A stretch of 25,498 bases of DNA from NCBI GenBank assembly GCA_964493015.1, contig CAZBLU010000019.1, forward strand, positions 1 to 25,498. Reading direction: 5' to 3'. Position 1 is the stretch's first letter. Each line of letters begins with the position of its first letter. Both the position numbers and the translations under genes were made by a program. Below are positions 7,550 through 15,548 of this stretch, in pieces. This stretch comes from Caldimicrobium sp964493015 (GTDB lineage: Bacteria > Desulfobacterota > Thermodesulfobacteria > Thermodesulfobacteriales > Thermodesulfobacteriaceae). Below the pieces are notes generated by a model, which saw nothing but the letters and a program-made list of their open reading frames with translations, was not told the DNA's origin and ran no database searches.

Positions 7550-8641
7550 ATGGCTAAGCTTGATCCCTTTTTTAAACTTTTAGTTGAGACAGGTGCTTCA
7601 GACCTTCATCTTTCTGTGGGCAATCCTCCTCTGCTTAGGCTTCATGGAGATCTGCAGAGGGTCAAATATAAAGACTTAGAAGAAGATGAACTCAGGGAGA
7701 TGCTCTATGAAATTGCTCCAGAAGAGGTGATTAAGAGGTTTGAGGAAGAGGGGGAGGTTGATTTTGGTCTCGAGTTACCTGGGTTAGCCAGATTTAGGGT
7801 AAACTATTATAAGGAGCGTAAGGGAATTGCTGCTGCTTTCAGGGTTATTCCTACAAAAGTTAAGACCGTCGAAGAGTTAGGGCTTCCTTTAATTCTTAAT
7901 AAGCTTGCTCTTCTTCCTAAGGGATTAGTTTTAGTTACTGGTCCTACAGGTTCTGGTAAATCAACCACTCTTGCTGCTATAATAGATTATGCCAATCGCA
8001 TGCGCTATGACCATATCATCACTATTGAGGATCCTATTGAATTCGTCCATGAACCAAAAAATTGTCTTATCAATCAAAGGGAAGTTGGGACTCACACTAA
8101 AAGTTTTGCCAATGCTTTAAGAGCAGCTCTGAGGGAGGACCCAGATATTATCTTAGTTGGTGAAATGAGAGATAGAGAGACCATTGCTTTAGCTATCGAG
8201 GCTACCTTAACGGGACACCTCGTCCTTTCAACCCTTCATACCATCTCTGCCGCCCAAACTATAAATAGAATTATTGATGTTTTCCCTGCTGATGAGCAGG
8301 CACAGATAAGGACAACTCTATCTGAGGCTTTAAGGGCAGTTATATCTCAGACCATGTTCAAGAGGATAGATCGTCCTGGGAGAATTGTGGCTACAGAGAT
8401 ACTCATAGCTACGCCAGCAGTGAGAAACCTAATCAGGGAAGGTAAAATTCACCAAATCCCTTCCATGATTCAGACAGGCAAAAAGTTTGGCATGATGAGT
8501 CTTGATGACTGTATTATGGACTATTTAAGCAAAGGTATTATAAGTCCTGAAGAGGCTTTTATCAAAGCTGTTGATAAATCCAGGTTCTTGCCCTTTGTCC
8601 AGAACAGGGATGCCATTGATTTTACCGAATTGCCTGGCTAA
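7550..8641 (+). CDS. pilT: Type IV pilus retraction ATPase PilT
   Basis: Hexameric cytoplasmic ATPase that powers pilus retraction (twitching motility, surface attachment, DNA uptake). All PilT hallmarks are present: N-terminal ASDLHL (residues 16-21), Walker A GPTGSGKST (131-139), Asp box ITIEDPIEFVH (157-167), Walker B DPDIILVGEMRD (197-208), His box TGHLVLSTLHT (221-231) and the PilT-specific AIRNLIRE motif as AVRNLIREGK (290-299). 363 aa is the normal length. First gene of an operon; a second PilT-like gene starts 5 bp after its stop. The structural pilin and assembly genes are not in this window. Confidence 0.95.
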   Translation: MAKLDPFFKLLVETGASDLHLSVGNPPLLRLHGDLQRVKYKDLEEDELREMLYEIAPEEVIKRFEEEGEVDFGLELPGLARFRVNYYKERKGIAAAFRVIPTKVKTVEELGLPLILNKLALLPKGLVLVTGPTGSGKSTTLAAIIDYANRMRYDHIITIEDPIEFVHEPKNCLINQREVGTHTKSFANALRAALREDPDIILVGEMRDRETIALAIEATLTGHLVLSTLHTISAAQTINRIIDVFPADEQAQIRTTLSEALRAVISQTMFKRIDRPGRIVATEILIATPAVRNLIREGKIHQIPSMIQTGKKFGMMSLDDCIMDYLSKGIISPEEAFIKAVDKSRFLPFVQNRDAIDFTELPG

Positions 8642-8646
8642 GGCTA

Positions 8647-9810
8647 ATGTTAACTGAGCCTGAGCTTAAGGATTTAATTAGTAAATTAGCCTTTTTGGAG
8701 CCGGGAATTTCCGACATATTCATTCTCTCAGGGTATCCCTTCCAGGTCATGGTCTATGGGAGGATGAAATCAGTCTTTCTTTCAGACTATCCTGTAGAGG
8801 TCTTAAATCCTTTTCAAGTAGAGGAAATTGCCTTTTTACTCTTGAGGGATAGACCTTATCTTTATAAAAAACTTTTAGTTGATGGCTATACAGATCTTTC
8901 CTATTATTTGGATGATGAGACCCGTTTCAGGGTGAATATCTTTTCTCGTCAGAGGACCTATAACATCGTGATGCGTAAATTGGAGAGTAAGATTAAAAGT
9001 ATTGAAGAGCTTAATCTTCCAAAGGTTTTCTATAAGATTGCCAAAGAAAAATTTGGGATTGTTCTGGTAACTGGAGCAACTGGTCAGGGGAAAACCACTT
9101 CTTTAGCAGCTATCTTGCACGAGATTAATAAGAATGAGCCAGTACATATTCTTACCTTGGAAGATCCTGTTGAATATTTGCATCGCCCCATTAGGGCTAC
9201 AATTAACCAACGTGAATTGGGGACAGATTTTTCTTCTTTTGCCGAGGGCTTGAGGGCAGCCCTTCGGGAGGCACCTCATGTTATCCTTGTTGGTGAAATA
9301 CGTGACCGTGAGACTATGGATATAGCCTTAACAGCAGCAGAAACGGGACATCTCGTCTTTTCAACCCTGCATACAATAGGGGCTGGCCAAACGATAAACA
9401 GAATTATAGGGTTTTACAGTAAAGAGGAAGAATACCAGATTAGGCAAAGGTTGGCAGCTGCCCTAAGATGGATTGTGGGGCAAAAATTATTACCTCGAGT
9501 AGATGGGGGAAGAGTTGCTGTCTTTGATATTCTTTACAACAACATTCGCTCTAAGGAAATTATTCTAACTGGCGAATCTGAAGGAAAGACTTTCTACGAC
9601 GTTATGAGTCAAGGCGGTCCTTTTGGCATGCAAACCTTTGATCAACAACTCATAGAACTCTTTCGTGAAGGACTTATAGATGAAGAAACTGCATATTATC
9701 ATGCTTTGAGAAAGGATATTGTGGGCAGACAGATAGAACTCATCAAGAAACAATGGGGTAGGGAAGAGATCCCAACTTACCTGGAAATTGAGGGAAAGGG
9801 TGTTAGATGA
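8647..9810 (+). CDS. Divergent PilT/PilU-like ATPase
   Basis: Second secretion-type ATPase of the PilT family, perhaps playing the accessory role PilU has beside PilT. Walker A is GATGQGKTT (residues 143-151), with Gln where PilT has Ser; Asp box [11 protein letters not shown] (169-179), Walker [13 protein letters not shown] (209-220) and His box [11 protein letters not shown] (233-243) are intact, so ATPase activity is likely. Two PilT signatures are lost: ASDLHL is replaced by ISDIFIL (21-27, no His), and the AIRNLIRE motif by NIRSKEIIL (299-307). The C-terminus is long and charged. It follows pilT by 5 bp and overlaps the next gene by 4 bp (ATGA), so it is tightly coupled to both. Confidence 0.86.
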
Positions 9811-10295
9811 GTTTAGAGCTAAAAGATCTACTTCTGGATCGTCCCTTGACCCTGTGTTACTGGGAATTAGCATCTCCCCTTACTCCTATTGAGGCTTTCT
9901 TTAAAAGAGAAGATGTCTCAAATGCAGAGGCTTCATTCAACAGAGAGACGGAATGGAGAGTACTCTCTGAAATTAGAGAAATCTCTGATTGGGTAAGATA
10001 TGCCGAGATCGAGAATATTATACTGGGAATTAATAGTGTGGAAAGGTTGAAGGAAGCCAAAAAACTTTTAGACACTCTACCCCTGGAAAAAAGGCGCAAT
10101 ATCTTTATAGTTTACATTACTCCCTTTTTTCATACCCTTGATCCCAAGGAGTCCTTTATTTACGGGGCCAATTTAGTAGTAAGTGAAGGAGATCTTAAGG
10201 AATTTGGTAAAATTTACCGAAAAAGCAGGACCTATTGGGAAAATCTTTATAGACCATTTAAAATTGCCAAAGAAAAATTTAAGGAGGCCTTTTGA
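9807..10295 (+). CDS. Unknown protein of the pilT operon, receiver-like C-terminal half
   Basis: I do not recognise a family for this 162-aa protein. It is predicted cytoplasmic: no signal peptide or membrane segment. Residues 70-150 alternate strands and helices (IENIILGIN, then a helix, IFIVYIT, a helix, [14 protein letters not shown]) in the order of the last part of a response-regulator receiver fold, but there is no phosphorylatable Asp, so any relation is structural only. The N-terminal 60 residues look like a separate helical segment. It overlaps the divergent PilT gene by 4 bp (ATGA) and shares one base with galU (TGATG), so co-translation is likely and a role with the pilus ATPases is a reasonable guess. 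Confidence 0.75.
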
Positions 10296-11167
10296 TGATT
10301 AGAAAAGCAGTGCTTCCTGTGGCTGGCTTTGGCACAAGGATGCTTCCTGTGACCAAGGTTATTCCGAAAGAGCTCCTTCCGCTACTAAATCGCCCTGTGA
10401 TTGAATATGTGGTAGATGAGGTTATTGCCTCAGGCTTTGATAGCCTCATCTTTGTTATTTCCTACGGCAAGGAAGCCATTCTTGATTACTTTGATGTGGA
10501 TTTAGGGCTCAAGCAATTTCTTGCCGAGAGAAAGAAAGAGGCCCTTTTAAAATTGGTGGAGGAGGTGGAAGAAAAGATAAAATACTTAAGTTCCATTAGA
10601 CAGAAGGTCCCACAAGGACTTGGGCATGCTGTGCTTATGACTGAAAGGCTTGTGGGAGATGAACCCTTTGCTGTGGTGTTAGGTGATGATCTTGTGGACT
10701 CAGAGATCCCCTGTCTGAAACAGATGACAGAAATTTATTTAACTCTTTCAGCTAAGGCTAAACAACATAGCCTTATTGCCTTAGAAGAGGTCCCCTGGGA
10801 AGATGTCTCCAAATATGGCATTATTGAAGGAGAAAAAATTAGGGAGGATCTACTTCTTGTAAAAAGAGTTGTGGAAAAACCCTCTCCAGAGGATGCCCCA
10901 TCTAATCTGTCTATAATTGGAAGATATATCTTTGACCCAGTTATCTTTAGATTTTTAAAAGAGATACCTAAATCCTCTGGGGAGTATCAGTTAACAGATG
11001 CCATCCAGGCCATGATTGATGCTGGTTTCCCCGTTTATGGTTATCTCTTTCAAGGAATTAGGCTTGATACGGGAAATCCCAAAGGATTCTTCAAAGCCAC
11101 TCTGCACTACGCCCTCAAAGACCCACATTTGAGGGAGGTTCTCCAAGAGTTCTGTGCTAAACTTTGA
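10295..11167 (+). CDS. galU: UTP--glucose-1-phosphate uridylyltransferase
   Basis: Makes UDP-glucose from UTP and glucose 1-phosphate for cell-surface polysaccharide and glycogen or trehalose synthesis. The nucleotidyltransferase signature GFGTRMLPVTKVIPKE covers residues 11-26; LGDDL (129-133) binds the metal and sugar nucleotide; VEKP (193-196), SGEYQLTD (228-235) and RLDTGNP (256-262) are GalU-specific. 290 aa is normal. The start is the ATG at 10295, which shares its first base with the preceding stop and has AGGAGG at 10282-10287, 7 bp upstream; a TTG one codon earlier is less likely. Its position between pilus ATPase genes and priA has no obvious functional logic beyond surface biogenesis. 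Confidence 0.95.
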   Translation: MIRKAVLPVAGFGTRMLPVTKVIPKELLPLLNRPVIEYVVDEVIASGFDSLIFVISYGKEAILDYFDVDLGLKQFLAERKKEALLKLVEEVEEKIKYLSSIRQKVPQGLGHAVLMTERLVGDEPFAVVLGDDLVDSEIPCLKQMTEIYLTLSAKAKQHSLIALEEVPWEDVSKYGIIEGEKIREDLLLVKRVVEKPSPEDAPSNLSIIGRYIFDPVIFRFLKEIPKSSGEYQLTDAIQAMIDAGFPVYGYLFQGIRLDTGNPKGFFKATLHYALKDPHLREVLQEFCAKL

Positions 11168-13509
11168 TGTTCCTTATAGAGGTCTCTCTTCCTCTTCCCC
11201 TCTTTAAAAGTTTCCATTATTTAAGTGATATCTTTATACCCCCTGGAGTGAGAGTTGTAGTGCCCTTTGGGAAACAGACCCTTGTAGGTATAGTATGGAA
11301 TGCGATAGAGACAACGCCAGATAAACTCGATCCCACCATTGAATATAAAGAAATTATTGATGTCTTAGATCCCCTGCCTCTTTATCCTCCTAAATTTTTT
11401 CCCTTTCTTGAATGGATCTCAAAGTATTATCATACCCCTTTGGGTTTGGTCTTAAAAATGGCTCTTCCCTCTGGTGTCTTCAAAATGCCTGAGAGAAGAA
11501 TTTATTTGACTGAGGAGGGAGAAAAGGCCCTTAAAAAGGGAACCCTCCCTCAGGTTTTCACTCAGTGTCTGAAAGGTGGAGCTAATTTGAAAACCTTTTT
11601 AAAAAAAAACAAATTAAAACTTAAAAATATCAAAAATTGGGAAAGGTTAGGATTACTCTTAGTAAAGAGCGAGATCCCCAGAGTTAAGCTTGCTACTGAA
11701 GTCTTTTATAGACTTGTTAAAAGACCTAAAGGAGAGCTTGGGGAGAGCTTGGCTCAGCTTTTCGGAGAGAATTTGGAGCTTCCTGCCTATGTTTTGCGAG
11801 AAAAAATAGCCTCAAAGGAGTTAAAAAGGCTTTTGAGGGAGGGTTATTTAGAGAGATTAGAATTTCCCAAGATGAGACGGATAACTTTGCCAACAGAGCC
11901 CCTAAGAGATTATGTCCTTACTCCTACTCAAAGAGGGATTCTTCAGCAGTTAGAAAAAGGGCTATATGAGGGAAAGGGACAAATCTTTTTGCTCCACGGG
12001 GTTACGGGCTCTGGTAAATCACTCATTTATCTTGAGTTGATAAAGAGAGTGTTAGCCCAGGGGAAAAGGGTTCTTTTTCTCTTACCTGAGATCGCCCTTA
12101 CCCATTATATTGAGAGGCTTCTTTTTGATCATTTTAAGGGAGAGATAGCTGTGCTCCACAGTGCCCTTACCTCTAACCAGAGGTTCTCTGAGTGGATGAA
12201 GGTCCTTGAGGGTAGAGCAAAGATAGTGCTTGGCACAAGGTCTGCTATTTTTGCACCTGTTGAGGGGTTGGGACTCATCATTGTGGACGAAGAACATGAC
12301 CCTTCATATAAGGAGGAGAATCTTCCTTGTAAATATCAAGCTCGGGATCTGGCTATACTGAGAGGAAAAAGGGAAGGAGCTATGGTTCTACTTGGCTCTG
12401 CAACACCCAGTATAAAGAGCTATTTTTACGCGCGCAGAGGAGTATATAACCTGCTTACCCTAAAGGAAAGACCTTTCGTCAAGATGCCTGAAGTGAAGCT
12501 TGTTAAGCTAAAACCTAAGGAATGGGTTTCCAAAGAGGTCCTTTACGAAATAGAAAAGACCTTAGCTAAAGGAAAATCTCTCTTTGTTTATCTGAATAGA
12601 AGAGGATACGCCCCACTTGTTAGGTGTGAAGAATGTGGCTATGTCTGGGCTTGTCCCAATTGTGGTATTCCTCTTACTTACCATAAGAGTGAGGAAAGGC
12701 TTCTTTGTCATTATTGTGCCTTCGAGATAGGGAGTAAAATCCTTTGTCCCAATTGCTCTTCTCCTAAGCAGAGGTATTTTCGCCTGGGGACTGAGCGGGT
12801 GGAAGAGGAATTTCAGAGACTTTTTCCAGGTGTGGAGATCTTGCGTTTTGATCGAGATACCGTTACCTCAGAGAAAAAATTAAATGAGATTTTAAACAAG
12901 CTCTATGATCCCAGGCCTAAAATAATTGTAGGGACACAAATGGGAGTGCATGGGCATAATTTCCCTCAGGTTAACCTAGTCATTGTTTTGAGGGCTGAGG
13001 AAGGCCTTTTCCTGCCCCACTATAAGGCAGAAGAGAGGACCTTTCAACTTCTCTTGCAAGCCGAGGGGAGGGCTGGAAGAAAGGATGAAAGGGGTAAAGT
13101 GATCATCCAGACAGCTATGCCAGAACACTATGTGATTAATCTTGCCCTAAAACAGGACTATGAGACCTTTTTTCAGGAAGAGCTTTTGAAGAGGAAAAAA
13201 TACGGTTTTCCGCCTTTTAAAAGGCTTGCGCTCTTCAAAATGGAGGCAGCAAGCGAAGAAAGACTTATTGAAAAAGCTACTAAGCTGAAGATGGAAATGG
13301 AGACTTTTAAGGAGCAAAAGAATCTTTCTTTGGAAATTTTAGGGCCTTCTCCTGCTCCTCTAAGGAAATTAAGGGGAAAATATCGCTGGTTCCTTTTACT
13401 CAAGAGTGACTCTCATCGAGATCTCCACATACTCCTTGATGCCTTCAAAGACGTGAGGATGGCTGGTATAAATATAGAATTAGATGTAGATCCAGAGGAC
13501 TTATTGTAA
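11167..13509 (+). CDS. priA: Primosomal protein N' (replication restart helicase PriA)
   Basis: 3'-5' superfamily 2 helicase that recognises stalled forks and reloads the replicative helicase. In order: N-terminal fork-binding domain (about 1-110), Walker A GVTGSGKS (278-285), DEEH box (374-377), GSATPS (410-415), eight zinc-binding cysteines (487, 490, 496, 499, 514, 517, 527, 530), motif V GTQM with HGHNFP (590-600) and motif VI EGRAGR (633-638). 780 aa, slightly longer than E. coli PriA (732). Motif V and VI differ from the usual form: His replaces the Lys of AKGHDFP, and Glu replaces the small hydrophobic residue before GRAGR. The start is taken as the ATG at 11167, which overlaps the galU stop by one base; a TTG one codon earlier is possible. 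Last gene of the pilT operon. Confidence 0.94.
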   Translation: MFLIEVSLPLPLFKSFHYLSDIFIPPGVRVVVPFGKQTLVGIVWNAIETTPDKLDPTIEYKEIIDVLDPLPLYPPKFFPFLEWISKYYHTPLGLVLKMALPSGVFKMPERRIYLTEEGEKALKKGTLPQVFTQCLKGGANLKTFLKKNKLKLKNIKNWERLGLLLVKSEIPRVKLATEVFYRLVKRPKGELGESLAQLFGENLELPAYVLREKIASKELKRLLREGYLERLEFPKMRRITLPTEPLRDYVLTPTQRGILQQLEKGLYEGKGQIFLLHGVTGSGKSLIYLELIKRVLAQGKRVLFLLPEIALTHYIERLLFDHFKGEIAVLHSALTSNQRFSEWMKVLEGRAKIVLGTRSAIFAPVEGLGLIIVDEEHDPSYKEENLPCKYQARDLAILRGKREGAMVLLGSATPSIKSYFYARRGVYNLLTLKERPFVKMPEVKLVKLKPKEWVSKEVLYEIEKTLAKGKSLFVYLNRRGYAPLVRCEECGYVWACPNCGIPLTYHKSEERLLCHYCAFEIGSKILCPNCSSPKQRYFRLGTERVEEEFQRLFPGVEILRFDRDTVTSEKKLNEILNKLYDPRPKIIVGTQMGVHGHNFPQVNLVIVLRAEEGLFLPHYKAEERTFQLLLQAEGRAGRKDERGKVIIQTAMPEHYVINLALKQDYETFFQEELLKRKKYGFPPFKRLALFKMEAASEERLIEKATKLKMEMETFKEQKNLSLEILGPSPAPLRKLRGKYRWFLLLKSDSHRDLHILLDAFKDVRMAGINIELDVDPEDLL

Positions 13510-13513
13510 GGTA

Positions 13514-13541
13514 TTTACTTTTTTATAAATAGGCTTATATT
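13514..13541 (+). promoter_or_regulatory. Promoter of the ClpX-like gene
   Basis: TTTACT (13514-13519), 16 bp, TATATT (13536-13541) in the 45-bp gap after priA. The predicted start near 13548 lies about 7 nt before the ATG at 13555 with no Shine-Dalgarno site. The -35 box is the weakest of the set. Confidence 0.42.
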
Positions 13542-13554
13542 GAATAATTAAGCT

Positions 13555-15174
13555 ATGTTAAAGGCAGGCAAACCCAAGGTTGAACGTATCAATTTAACCC
13601 AGAGAAATAATTTTCTCTATCACTTTAATCTCAAGCCCAAGGATCTTGAGGTCTATCTGGATCAGTATATTATTGGCCAAAGAGAGGCCAAGGGGATAAT
13701 TTCTACTAAGATTTGCACTCATTTTCACAAGGCCAAAAATATTCTTACCAAAGAGCCAGGACATGAAACAGTTGGTTTTGTTAAGAACAACATCATTATC
13801 ATTGGACCTACAGGGGTAGGGAAGACCTACACTATCAAACTGATTGCTAAGAAACTGGGAGTTCCCTTTGTCAAGGGGGATGCGACCAAGTTCAGTGAAA
13901 CAGGTTATGTAGGGGGCGATGTAGAGGACCTCATCAGAGATCTTTACTGGGAGGCTGATGGAGACTTAGAGAAGGCTCGCTTTGGCATTGTATACCTGGA
14001 TGAGATAGATAAGATTGCTTCCCCTGGGGAGGTAATTGGGCCAGATGTCTCAAGAACTGGGGTTCAAAGAGCCCTTCTCAAGCCCTTAGAGGAGACCGAG
14101 GTGGAGATCCGAAACATTCATGAGGGTTTTCAACTCCTTGATTATCCAGAGGAGAATAGAGGTAAAAAACGCAAGCTTACTCTTAACACCAAGTATATTC
14201 TCTTTGTGGTAAGTGGGGCCTTTCAGGGTCTTGAAGAGATTATCAAAAAGAGGCTAAAAAAACAGAGACTTGGTTTTCTTTCGGAGATTGAGGGAAAGGA
14301 CGAGGTGAAAGTAAATTACCTAAAATTTGTCATTCCAGAAGATCTTGTGAATTACGGATTTGAAAGGGAATTTGTGGGGAGATTTCCTGTAATTGCTGTA
14401 TTTGATCCCTTGAGTGAGGCAGAGCTTTTTGAAATCCTTGCCAATCCCAATAATGCTATTATGCTCAATAAAAAGAGAGATTTTAAGGTATATGGAATTG
14501 ATCTTGCATTTACAAATGAGGCCTTAGAGGAGGTTGCCAGAAGGGCCTTTCAAGAAGGAACAGGAGCGAGGGCCTTGGCTCGGGTTTTAGAGAGGGCTTT
14601 AACTCCCTTTGAAAGAGTTCTCCCCTCTTATCCTATCAATACCTTAGGGGTGACTAAGGAGCTTATTAACGATCCAGAGGGTTATCTGCAAAGCCTCATT
14701 GCCTCTCCTGAGGGAGAAGCCTTTCAAGAGGCATATAGGAAGGCCCTTTTGGAGGAAAGAGAGAGAATGTTTAATTATTTGGCAACTAAAGAAGGGCCTC
14801 TCAAGGAAAAGGCCTTAGAACTTACCCCTAAGAGGATTAATCTTCTATTTGAGCTTTACAAGGGAGAAGATATAGAGCTTACTCAGGCCTTAGAGGAGCT
14901 ATCTAACTTGTATCGCCAAATTAAGGCCTATGAAAATACCTTTTCTCGGAGAAATCAGATTCAAGTCCTTTTTACAGAAGATACTATTGATTATATTATG
15001 GAAGAGGTTATGAAAAAGGATCAGGGTGTTTTCTCCTTTTGTGAAAAGGCCCTTTCTAAGTTCGAATATACCCTGGCAATTTTGAGGGATACTGGAAGAA
15101 AAAATAGGTTTTATATTACTAAAAGCGCCTTTGTTGATCCAGATAGGTTTCTTGAAGAGCTTCTGAGAACCTAA
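13555..15174 (+). CDS. ClpX-like AAA+ unfoldase with duplicated lid domain
   Basis: A relative of the ClpX protein-unfolding ATPase, not standard ClpX. Seen: Walker A GPTGVGKT (84-91), pore loop GYVG (117-120), GGDVEDLIRDL (120-130), Walker B IVYLDEID (145-152), SRTGVQRALLK (166-176), GAFQGLEEII (221-230), a LGF tripeptide (239-241) where ClpX has its ClpP-binding IGF loop, box VII EFVGRFP (272-278) and sensor 2 GTGAR (335-339). The N-terminal zinc-binding domain of ClpX is absent. After the lid (317-383) comes a linker and then a second, degenerate copy of the lid (471-538) in which the sensor 2 Arg is Phe493. 539 aa against about 420 for ClpX. Promoter directly upstream; a pseudo-receiver gene follows after 1 bp. 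It may unfold a specific substrate with ClpP or act alone; the target is unknown. Confidence 0.85.
   Translation: MLKAGKPKVERINLTQRNNFLYHFNLKPKDLEVYLDQYIIGQREAKGIISTKICTHFHKAKNILTKEPGHETVGFVKNNIIIIGPTGVGKTYTIKLIAKKLGVPFVKGDATKFSETGYVGGDVEDLIRDLYWEADGDLEKARFGIVYLDEIDKIASPGEVIGPDVSRTGVQRALLKPLEETEVEIRNIHEGFQLLDYPEENRGKKRKLTLNTKYILFVVSGAFQGLEEIIKKRLKKQRLGFLSEIEGKDEVKVNYLKFVIPEDLVNYGFEREFVGRFPVIAVFDPLSEAELFEILANPNNAIMLNKKRDFKVYGIDLAFTNEALEEVARRAFQEGTGARALARVLERALTPFERVLPSYPINTLGVTKELINDPEGYLQSLIASPEGEAFQEAYRKALLEERERMFNYLATKEGPLKEKALELTPKRINLLFELYKGEDIELTQALEELSNLYRQIKAYENTFSRRNQIQVLFTEDTIDYIMEEVMKKDQGVFSFCEKALSKFEYTLAILRDTGRKNRFYITKSAFVDPDRFLEELLRT
14503..15168 (+). repeat. Lid-domain duplication inside the ClpX-like protein
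   Basis: Residues 317-383 and 471-538 align over about 65 positions with one single-residue gap: Phe-Thr-acid-acid/Asn start (319/473), Gly at +18 (337/491), Thr-Lys at +48/+49 (367/522) and Asp-Pro at +54/+55 (373/528) with a matching hydrophobic pattern. The second copy lacks GTGAR. It is a protein-level repeat with no long DNA identity left. Confidence 0.65.
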
Positions 15175-15175
15175 A

Positions 15176-15532
15176 ATGATTCTGCTTGCCCTCTCCGAAA
15201 GTATTTTCCAAAAATTAAAGCCTATCTTAGAGGCACACAAGCTCAAATACCAGTTTGTAGAGAGTGGGGAGGAATTAATAGAAAGGGCTAAAAAGGCTAA
15301 GGCTACCCTTATTATCTTAGAGAAGGATTTGCCTCTGTTAGACGGTTTTGCTGGAGCTCTGCTTCTAAAGTCCAGTCCTAAAACTAAGGAGATCCCCATT
15401 TTGGCAATCTGTAAATGCAAGTATCCCGAAGAGGAGATTAAGGCTCGGGATAGTGGAGCAGACTATATCCTTCACTACCCCTTTACTGAAGAAGAATTTT
15501 TAAAGGCCTTAAAGGCCCTTACAAAAAAATAG
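15176..15532 (+). CDS. Degenerate receiver-domain (pseudo-CheY) protein
   Basis: Stand-alone receiver fold of 118 aa, the size of CheY. The conserved LPLLDGF after strand 3 (52-58) and GADYILHYPF (94-103) fix the alignment. Every phosphorylation residue is replaced: the phospho-acceptor Asp is Glu49, the Thr/Ser of strand 4 is Cys79, the Lys of the KPF motif is Tyr101, and the acidic pair after strand 1 is missing (LLALSES). It therefore should not be phosphorylated by a histidine kinase; Glu49 could mimic a permanently active state. It begins 1 bp after the ClpX-like gene and its stop codon overlaps the ribosome site of ahbC. A role as adaptor or regulator for the ClpX-like ATPase is my inference, by analogy with receiver-type ClpXP adaptors such as RssB. 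Confidence 0.8.
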   Translation: MILLALSESIFQKLKPILEAHKLKYQFVESGEELIERAKKAKATLIILEKDLPLLDGFAGALLLKSSPKTKEIPILAICKCKYPEEEIKARDSGADYILHYPFTEEEFLKALKALTKK

Positions 15533-15548
15533 GAGGTGTTTAAAAGAG

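Noticed and set aside
10292..10294. TTG start for galU (and likewise TTG 11164 for priA)
   Set aside because: An ATG follows immediately in both cases, and for galU the ribosome-site spacing fits the ATG.
14899..15420. Open frame of 173 codons on the minus strand
   Set aside because: It is antisense to the ClpX-like and pseudo-receiver genes, with no recognisable motif or ribosome site.
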